Shown: positions 15,501-19,538 of the stretch, piece by piece | Layout of the letters: the number at the start of each line of letters is the position of its first letter | Position numbering within the stretch: the first letter of the stretch is position 1 | DNA from: SIG440 sp045648175 | GTDB lineage: Bacteria; Bacillota; Clostridia; Monoglobales; Monoglobaceae | Assembly (NCBI GenBank): GCA_045648175.1 | Contig: JAZRNN010000062.1 | Location: forward strand, 1 to 22,524 | DNA length: 22,524 bases | Direction: 5' to 3' | The notes under the pieces: model-generated | Seen by the model: the letters and a program-made list of their open reading frames with translations, nothing else | Told to the model about the DNA's origin: nothing | Databases searched by the model: none | Program-made: the position numbers and the translations under genes

Positions 15501-15837
15501 TATTCCAATAATCGTTTGTTCCATCAAGAAGTTCTAAGATACTTTTATCTGTTGTATTGCTTTCTCTGATAAGTTTTCTTTTGTATCGATATTCAACATA
15601 TTTAGTTGCGACGTCTTTTCTTGAACTCGCCATAAGTTTGTTAACAATTTCGTCTTGAATTTCTTCAACATTCATATTTCTGTCTAAAGATTCAATATGG
15701 TTTGCAATCTCTCTTGCCTTATCTTTTGCGTATGCTGTTTCTTCGCCGTCAACATCAAGAAAGGCTTTAAGAACAGCAACTTTTACCTTTTCCTTGTTGA
15801 ATTTTACTCTTCTCCCGTCTCGTTTCTTTACAACCAA
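12550..15837 (-). CDS. nrdD: Anaerobic (class III) ribonucleoside-triphosphate reductase with in-frame intein
   Basis: NrdD reduces ribonucleoside triphosphates to deoxyribonucleotides without oxygen. The 1095-residue precursor has an ATP-cone (about 3-92), the catalytic barrel with TDITHRFLLDKDIVDAH and SQYGGVTISLTHLAPF, a zinc ribbon (Cys1024, 1027, 1046, 1049), and the glycyl-radical motif RRTCGYIG with Gly1065. A 369-residue intein (393-761) interrupts PCMG|CRSFLTPY, the active-site cysteine loop. Without it the enzyme is 726 residues, a normal length. The start codon is TTG at 15837, eight bases after AGGAGG. It is co-transcribed with its activase nrdG. Phages often carry such genes to raise dNTP supply. 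Confidence 0.95.
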   Translation of the reverse strand: MVVKKRDGRRVKFNKEKVKVAVLKAFLDVDGEETAYAKDKAREIANHIESLDRNMNVEEIQDEIVNKLMASSRKDVATKYVEYRYKRKLIRESNTTDKSILELLDGTNDYWNNENSNKDAKTVTVQRDYLAGITSTDITHRFLLDKDIVDAHNEGILHFHDADYFAQHIHNCDLLNLDDMLQNGTVLNGVMIEKQHRFLTACTVATQIITAVASSQYGGVTISLTHLAPFIRDSYNIYLKKYLDRGHGEQNSIKWAKEDLAKEIADGVQTFNYQINSMSTTNGQAPFLSVFMYLGETKEYKEELSMLIEEFLKQRIVSMKNEVGIYVTQAFPKLLYVLEEDNIHEDSKYYYLTKLAAKCTAKRMVPDYISEKIMLESKIDKNGNGNVYPCMGCVDGDEVITYKFKGKLYIESFKRMWNRLSDNFEVKGQYVEYNPNVYMDLKDVEIYDTEKGFVNVRRLIRNISDDWVDIHLSNGRRLLCTTDHPFSIIGKGVVQAKDLAISDRVIINSSQNNTENIQFNEDKAWLLGFMLCDGCYQSNHIFASIAKEGEDEIENKFHEVFPKYFSLNTKTVLQKRGQRGNYKDLIVEADDKGNLQSTINYFTSKFGGINKINRHIPNEVFEWSKQSKYAFMAGMIDADGHINAQSHGGSVVQIGSTNKELSIQQMALSQALGMPAKIYHNHYNKNNPSAIRYRVEFYPDDELIRHIACNKKKDKYTPAISKHYNTYATILDINPIDRTAYSYDVETESEHFEVSGIYSHNCRSFLTPYVDKNGKPKYYGRFNQGVVTINLPDIAFSSNGDFNKFWELFEERTELCHKALQCRHERLTGTLSDAAPILWQNGALSRLNKGEPIDKLLHDGYSTISLGYAGLYECVKYMTGKSHTDGDIGEKFGLEVMQKLNDKCNQWKREEKIDYSLYGTPMESGTYKFAKSLKKRFGDDIFIKLDGEDRDYITNSYHIPVFEKIDPFEKLSIESKFQKLSPGGAISYIECADLNSNIDAVLEVLDYIYNNIMYAELNTKSDYCQVCGYDGEIKIVDENNSLIWECPNCGNRDKDKMNVARRTCGYIGTNYWNAGRTDEIAHRYVHMDNHDIERG
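13555..14661 (-). other. Full-length LAGLIDADG intein inside nrdD
   Basis: This 369-residue protein intron (precursor residues 393-761) has the splicing blocks in order. Block A is Cys393-VDGDEV and block B is LLCTTDHPF (His484). The LAGLIDADG motifs are LLGFMLCDG (526-534) and FMAGMIDADG (631-640). Blocks F/G are YSYDVET and GIYSHN, with penultimate His760, terminal Asn761 and Cys762 as the +1 nucleophile. All key splicing residues are present, so it should be active. The first LAGLIDADG copy keeps an acidic residue (Asp533) and the second reads IDADG, so the homing endonuclease may also be active. The insertion point is the catalytic cysteine loop of the host enzyme. Confidence 0.93.
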
Positions 15838-15869
15838 TAATTTTTCCTCCTATATTTTATATAGAAATA

Positions 15870-15890
15870 GGTGACGAGATAATCGCCACC
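15870..15890. other. Short hairpin between deoxyribosyltransferase and nrdD genes
   Basis: GGTG-A-CGA and TCG-C-CACC pair around GATAA. There is no T run, so it is more likely an mRNA hairpin than a terminator. It lies between the stop at 15915 and the nrdD ribosome site. Confidence 0.4.
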
Positions 15891-15914
15891 ATATCTCTAT
15901 AATATTATTCTCCG

Positions 15915-16349
15915 CTATCTAAGATAAAAGTCTTGAATATAATCAAGCATCTCATCAATGTTATTAAATATACGTTCACAAAATTCTTCTTGCCACTGAT
16001 GTAGTTCTTGACCACTTTCATTTAGTCCGATTACCGGAATACTTCTATCATAAGCAATGGCTATTTCAGATTGTGTACCAAGAGACCACTTATCATTGAA
16101 GTTCACGATCACTATATCTGAGTTGCGAAGTTTATGTAGGTCGAGTCGCATTACTTCTGCATTTGTTTTATATTGTGGTGGGTCATCTCGAAAATTGAAG
16201 AAATCTTGAGGATTGCATACTCTTACTTTAAAATCACATTCACAGTTTTCAAGTGCTTTTTTACAGTAGAGTCGCCACTTGTTGCCTTCGTCAAAATTCT
16301 CTTTTCCAAATTTGCCCATACCACCTGCAAGGTATGCAAAATATTTCAT
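15915..16349 (-). CDS. Nucleoside 2-deoxyribosyltransferase-like protein
   Basis: The 144-residue protein starts MKYFAYLAGGMGKFG and contains the family's central signature SDIVIVNFNDKWSLGTQSEIAIAYDRSIPVIG (about residues 82-113), with a conserved glutamate in SEIAIA as the likely catalytic residue. This Rossmann-like family transfers or hydrolyses 2-deoxyribose from nucleosides, cytosolic, in purine/pyrimidine salvage; several phages carry it. AAAGGAG precedes the ATG. It lies upstream of nrdD in the leftward nucleotide operon. Substrate preference cannot be read from the sequence. Confidence 0.8.
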   Translation of the reverse strand: MKYFAYLAGGMGKFGKENFDEGNKWRLYCKKALENCECDFKVRVCNPQDFFNFRDDPPQYKTNAEVMRLDLHKLRNSDIVIVNFNDKWSLGTQSEIAIAYDRSIPVIGLNESGQELHQWQEEFCERIFNNIDEMLDYIQDFYLR

Positions 16350-16369
16350 TACTCTTTCTCCTTTGTGTT

Positions 16370-16385
16370 AAGTATTTTAATACTT
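16370..16385. repeat. 16-bp palindrome upstream of the deoxyribosyltransferase gene
   Basis: AAGTATT-TT-AATACTT is a perfect inverted repeat about 20 bases upstream of the start codon, next to a CTGACA that could serve as a -35. It may be an operator. The surrounding 16350-16440 carries no gene. Confidence 0.45.
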
Positions 16386-16440
16386 ATTATGTCAGTATTA
16401 GAATTATTTTTTCTATTTTTAAAAAGCATATTACCAATCC

Positions 16441-16860
16441 TCAATAATTACTGCATGTTAAAACAAGCGGTCTTTCATATCCGGGAATATCAGACCAACA
16501 GATTATTTCTCTAACAAAATACTCTGCTACCCTTTCTAACTGTTCAAGTGTACCATTATTTTCAATTATGTAGTCATATTCATAATTTTCTACATCTCGG
16601 TCTGCATGGTTGCTCTCAATCTTTTTTGCATCAGGTTTTCTCACAAGAATTGTTTCGGCTCCAAATGTTTCAACGGCACGAGCGATTTCTTTCGGCTCAC
16701 GTATATCTATAAGTAAAACTTCAGTCTCAATCTTGTTGTTCTTGAAGTCAGTTACGATTGACGTAATATCTTTAAACGGGATGTCATCATATTCTGTAAG
16801 TAAATCTTTCCCGTCGCTCCACAGTTTGCGCTTTTTTTCAGTCTTGTTGTCTTTACTTAA
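16441..16860 (-). pseudogene. dNMP-kinase-like protein, C-terminal half only
   Basis: The readable part runs from about KDNKTEKKRKLWSDGKDLL through REPKEIARAVETFGAETILV and NHADRDVENYEYDYIIENNG to ADYF-type C-terminal helices. This is the distal half of P-loop deoxynucleoside monophosphate kinase-like proteins found in Clostridia phages; the REP and NHAD...DYIIxNNGT motifs are typical. The P-loop N-terminal half is missing. Upstream of about 16860 the open frame simply continues into the antisense strand of the tape measure gene (apparent start at 16977), giving an unrelated N-terminus. The gene is therefore broken by the rearrangement at 16850-16880. Confidence 0.75.
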
Positions 16861-17569
16861 TGCTGTTAATATGACAGAACTTTCAGAAGGTTTCTCGGTT
16901 GTTGCCTCTACCGCCTCTTCATTTGGTGTAGGTGCTAATGAGTTATCGGCGGCTCTTGGTACAATGGCTGCGTCCACTCAGCAAAGCGGTTCTGAAGTAG
17001 CCCGTGCATTTAGAGCTATTCTTCTTAACATTAGACAGGTTTCAGATGAAGAAGAGGGAATCGATGCTGAGGGTCTTACTAAATACGAGAATGCTTGTAA
17101 TGCTCTTAATGTAAAGCTAAAAGAGACAAAAAATGGCGTTCAAGAGTTAAGAGATCCGATGGAAGTGTTAAAAGAACTCTCAGAGGAATATAACAAACTT
17201 AGTGATACCGATGTTAAAAAGGTTAATCTTCTCAATTCCGTTGGTGGAAAACTTAGAAGTACGCAATTAGATGCGTTGCTACGCGGATGGAAAGATTATG
17301 AAAAAATGCTTGGTCAGTTTGAAGCCGGGATGGGTTCAATGGACAAAGAAGCAGCTAAAACGGCAGCTTCATGGGAGGGTACTTGGAACAAAGTCTCCAA
17401 TACCTTTACTGACACAATTGGAAATATTGCTAACTCTGATGCTATCATAACATTAGGTAATGCTCTCAACGGTATTTTGACAATTGTAAACAATCTTACT
17501 GGTGCATTAGGTTCTCTTGGGTCAATAGGACTCGGAGCCAGTCTTATTGCTGGCATTAAAAACGTAGGT
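16856..17569 (+). pseudogene. Phage tail tape measure gene, exon 1 (5' end missing)
   Basis: The frame encodes SEGFSVVASTASSFGVGANE, GTMAASTQQSGSEVARAFRA, LNIRQVSDEEEGID and LLNSVGGKLRSTQLDALLRG. These are hallmarks of the TP901-type tape measure (PhageMin_Tail) domain of Clostridia phages. Such proteins set siphophage tail length and are ejected with DNA. The usual 300 or so N-terminal residues are missing: upstream of about 16860 the frame is antisense dNMP kinase. The exon ends after GIKNVG at 17569, the inferred 5' splice site, and its last codon is complete, so it joins in frame to the second exon. No ribosome site or authentic start remains. Confidence 0.8.
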
Positions 17570-18143
17570 CAAGGACATAGAGTTCTTGCGGATATAGCCT
17601 ACCCATGTTAGTACGGTAACGTAGAACAAGATTTTAAATCGAGGAACATGGCATTTGTTAGTTCTGTATATTTTGCAGATATGCAGTTTAGGACAAAGTA
17701 AGCATCACGTGATAATGAATCGCTGTAAGAAGCGGTCTATGCGAAGTCTTGTCGCATCGAGGACGTGGAGTATTATACTACTACCTATTGGAAAAAGGGG
17801 CGAAATTTCAAATAGGAACTTAACCTGAAAGGGATTAAGAATAGTGAAAAGGTTATAATATGACGAAACGGATTCGCAGCAAAGCCGAGTAGCCTTATAA
17901 TAATTTCTCGGAATGTTCAACGAGTACAATGCGTGTATGGATATTTATATTCATAAAGGTGTATTCTTGTACTATGTGTGTATGACACAGAATGAGATAT
18001 CATACAAGAGTGTTACTACTCCCCTATTTGACTGCAATATTCAAATAAGGAAACAGTGGGATTTCTCCTTGCCATAGTTTTTGTGAAGAACTTGAACGGA
18101 GAGTAATTATGATTGTAACAAAGAAATTTAGACATAAAAAAAT

Positions 18144-18166
18144 AACACTCATCATTGAGTGTTTTT
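18144..18166. terminator. Terminator-like hairpin in the intron, near the core
   Basis: AACACTCA-TCAT-TGAGTGTT is followed by TTT on the plus strand, and A-rich sequence before it makes it usable on the minus strand too. It lies just after the intron's P9 region and before the antitoxin RNA promoter. Confidence 0.7.
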
Positions 18167-18243
18167 GCGACACAATGCAAACATTTGTGTATATTATGAA
18201 TATAAAACTAAACAAAATGTATTGGTTTGGTAGCATTTTGGTA

Positions 18244-18272
18244 TTGACTTTGTAAAGCAATTATGGTATAAT
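18244..18272 (+). promoter_or_regulatory. Promoter of the putative antitoxin RNA
   Basis: TTGACT (18244-18249), a 17-base spacer and TATAAT (18267-18272) predict a plus-strand transcript from about 18279 that converges on the toxin gene. Confidence 0.8.
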
Positions 18273-18278
18273 TCAAAT

Positions 18279-18475
18279 AGAAAAAGACAAAAGAGACGGA
18301 GATATCGGTCAAATATCTCAATGGTTTCCCTTTTGTTTATATGGTTTACAAAATCGTAAAAACCACTTCAACGGAGGAAATTACAAAAAAGATAGGCAAT
18401 CGATAGACGATTGACCCAAAATAGTGTTAAAGAAATTAACCGCTAAGTTTGGTCGCTTGGGCGGTTATTTCTTTT
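18279..18475 (+). ncRNA. Putative antitoxin RNA of a type I toxin-antitoxin locus
   Basis: A plus-strand RNA of about 200 nt is bounded by a strong promoter and the terminator at 18438-18466. It contains a hairpin (GAGATAT/ATATCTC, 18299-18319) and no convincing reading frame. Its 3' end overlaps the last codons and 3' UTR of the convergent toxin mRNA, as in the TxpA/RatA and BsrG/SR4 systems of Bacillus. The extent of overlap is inferred from the shared hairpin, and transcription has not been shown. Confidence 0.65.
18438..18466. terminator. Shared bidirectional terminator of toxin and antitoxin
   Basis: AACCGC ... GCGGTT with an inner AAG/CTT pairing is followed on the plus strand by ATTTCTTTTT, and on the minus strand by AATTTCTTT. 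It would end both convergent transcripts so that their 3' ends overlap. Confidence 0.75.
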
Positions 18476-18554
18476 TGCTAAAAATTGTATAGCAAAGACC
18501 AACGATTCCAACAATCAGGGTCGTAAATACAAACAAGCCTTCATATGTAACCAT
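18465..18554 (-). CDS. Holin-like type I toxin, 29 residues
   Basis: The peptide starts MVTYEGLFVFTTLIVGIVGL and ends SKKK: a short N-terminus, one membrane helix (about residues 6-25) and a lysine tail. This is the pattern of the putative holin-like toxin family (Hol_Tox; MxTYE start) common in Firmicutes type I systems, which act by damaging the membrane. AAAGGGGG lies seven bases before the ATG. Its mRNA would start near 18667, giving a 5' UTR of about 110 nt, typical for translation-controlled toxin mRNAs. It lies antisense inside the tape measure intron. Its small size means expression is unproven. Confidence 0.82.
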   Translation of the reverse strand: MVTYEGLFVFTTLIVGIVGLCYTIFSKKK

Positions 18555-18672
18555 GGCATTCCCCCTTTCCGAGGGAAAAAAGAAACGAAAAACCCTCTAT
18601 GATGATAAAGGGTCAACCGCCTAACGTCTATAAAGTTGGCGAAAATTCAACGTGATTGCCTATCCGAAAGAC

Positions 18673-18701
18673 ATTATACCAAATTCGACATAATTTGTCA
18701 A
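18673..18701 (-). promoter_or_regulatory. Toxin promoter
   Basis: TTGACA (18701-18696), a 17-base spacer and TATAAT (18678-18673) on the minus strand match the sigma-A consensus fully, at a standard distance for a long-leader toxin mRNA. Confidence 0.85.
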
Positions 18702-18705
18702 TATA

Positions 18706-18775
18706 AAGACACCTTCGGGTGTCTTATTTTATGCCGTTAACAAAACTATGGCACCCGTATTTCAGGGTGCTCTTT
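18706..18775. terminator. Two terminator hairpins after the lipoprotein gene
   Basis: AAGACACC-TTCG-GGTGTCTT (18706-18725, then ATTTT) and GCACCC/GGGTGC (18751-18756, 18765-18770, then TCTTTTT) lie between the toxin promoter and the lipoprotein stop. Both carry their T runs on the plus strand. On the minus strand the first is followed by TTATATT and could end the lipoprotein mRNA. Confidence 0.75.
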
Positions 18776-18791
18776 TTGATGGGTTGGTTAT

Positions 18792-19436
18792 TTAGTTTTC
18801 TATTGACTTATATAACTCAGGGAAGAAAACTCCTCCTTCAACGATATATGCTCCTATAGAATAAGTATTTTTGTGTTCTTCGCTCATCGATTGAAAGTAG
18901 ATAATATTGTCTTTTCTTATGTACTGTGGACAATTTGTAATGCAATCACACTCTGTTGTGTCTATACAGAGGTGATATTGACCTTCTTCATCAAACCAAA
19001 AGTCAAAGTCGTCCGATTTTAAATTAAATGTCTTGCCTTCTGGGAAAGTGCATTCGTAAAAGTTGCCAAGCATATTTTTGTACTTATATACAGACTTGTT
19101 ATATGCTTCGTCTAACCCAAATTCTACAAATTTTTGGTCTAATATAATTTTGGTTATATCGTCAGATATTTCTTCAATTGATAATATTTTTCCATTCTTG
19201 TTTACGTCTTGGGTTATGGTTTCTTCAATGACCTCTTTGCGTGAATAATTATATTCATTATTCTCGTAAAATGTATAGTTTATATTATTTGAATACGAAA
19301 CATTTGTAGCTTCTGTTATTTTTGAATAAGAACCATACAATTCCGTGTTTAAACTAATATCTTTTTCGTATTTGTCACAGCCTGTAAGAGTTATGATTAA
19401 TACAAAAGACAATAGTATTGTAAATTTATTTTTCAT
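18792..19436 (-). CDS. Lipoprotein of unknown function, encoded inside the intron
   Basis: A 214-residue protein starts MKNKFTILLSFVLIITLTGC: a basic N-terminus, hydrophobic core and lipobox LTGC, so Cys20 should be lipidated and the rest exposed outside the membrane. The body is acidic and Asn/Tyr/Glu-rich, with a cysteine cluster (CIDTTECDCITNC) near residues 161-173. I chose the ATG at 19436 because GAGAGGTGATGG lies upstream; a longer frame from 19517 has no such site and includes the promoter. I do not recognise the family. It lies antisense to a tape measure gene. Prophage lipoproteins such as Ltp of TP-J34 block superinfection by binding incoming tape measure protein, so exclusion is a reasonable but unproven guess. 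Confidence 0.75.
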   Translation of the reverse strand: MKNKFTILLSFVLIITLTGCDKYEKDISLNTELYGSYSKITEATNVSYSNNINYTFYENNEYNYSRKEVIEETITQDVNKNGKILSIEEISDDITKIILDQKFVEFGLDEAYNKSVYKYKNMLGNFYECTFPEGKTFNLKSDDFDFWFDEEGQYHLCIDTTECDCITNCPQYIRKDNIIYFQSMSEEHKNTYSIGAYIVEGGVFFPELYKSIEN

Positions 19437-19467
19437 TAAACCATCACCTCTCGTAAAATTTATATTT

Positions 19468-19496
19468 AGTATATCACATAAAATGATTTTTTTCAA
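19468..19496 (-). promoter_or_regulatory. Lipoprotein promoter
   Basis: TTGAAA (19496-19491), a 17-base spacer and TATACT (19473-19468) on the minus strand lie within the intron, about 40 bases from its 3' end, making the lipoprotein an independent transcription unit. Confidence 0.75.
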
Positions 19497-19538
19497 GATA
19501 AAACACAGAAACTTCACAATTCTGTGTCTATATGTACG

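Larger units (their letters stand above)
18391..18664. repeat. Three-block inverted repeat flanking the toxin gene
   Basis: GATAGGCAATC (18391-18401), TAGACG (18404-18409) and TTGACCC (18411-18417) recur inverted, in mirrored order, as GGGTCAA (18610-18616), CGTCTA (18625-18630) and GATTGCCTATC (18654-18664). The antitoxin RNA and the toxin leader therefore share the same sense sequence, while any transcript crossing the whole region on one strand can fold back on itself. Confidence 0.75.
17570..19538 (+). ncRNA. Candidate group I intron in the tape measure gene
   Basis: Exon GTAGGT (17564-17569) pairs with GCCTAC (17597-17602), giving P1 with the required U.G pair at the splice site. P1 continues as CAAGGAC / GTTCTTG (17570-17576, 17582-17588). 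The core shows Q-like ATTCGCAGCAAAGCC (17872-17886), P6 CCGAG/CTCGG (17885-17889, 17907-17911), R-like TGTTCAACGAGTACA, P7 GAGTA/TACTC (17922-17926, 18017-18021) and P9 TATTTGA/TCAAATA (18025-18031, 18041-18047). At the 3' end G19538 is followed by ATATTT, which pairs with GGATAT of the guide (P10). Both exons are then in the same frame. P3, P4 and P8 were not settled. No homing endonuclease is visible; the large P9-distal region holds other genes on the opposite strand. Confidence 0.75.

Noticed and set aside
16610..17611. A continuous 333-codon rightward frame
   Set aside because: Its first 80 residues are the antisense of the kinase gene, and its last 14 codons are intron. Only about 16856-17569 looks like real coding sequence.
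18109..18255. A 48-codon rightward frame with a GGAGAG site upstream, inside the intron
   Set aside because: It contains the 18144-18166 hairpin and overlaps the antitoxin promoter. The protein has no recognisable feature, so I treat it as chance or intron RNA structure.
17705..18260. Two leftward frames of 74 and 78 codons in the intron core
   Set aside because: Neither has a ribosome site, and both lie across the paired elements of the predicted intron core.
17570..19538. Group II intron or IStron instead of group I
   Set aside because: There is no GTGYG 5' end, no domain V-like hairpin and no reverse transcriptase. There is also no TnpA or TnpB frame. The P1 U.G pair, Q/R core and P10 fit group I.
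19524..19538. GTG at 19524 as the start of an independent tape measure gene
   Set aside because: No ribosome site precedes it. The preceding exon ends in the same frame and splice-site pairings account for the junction.
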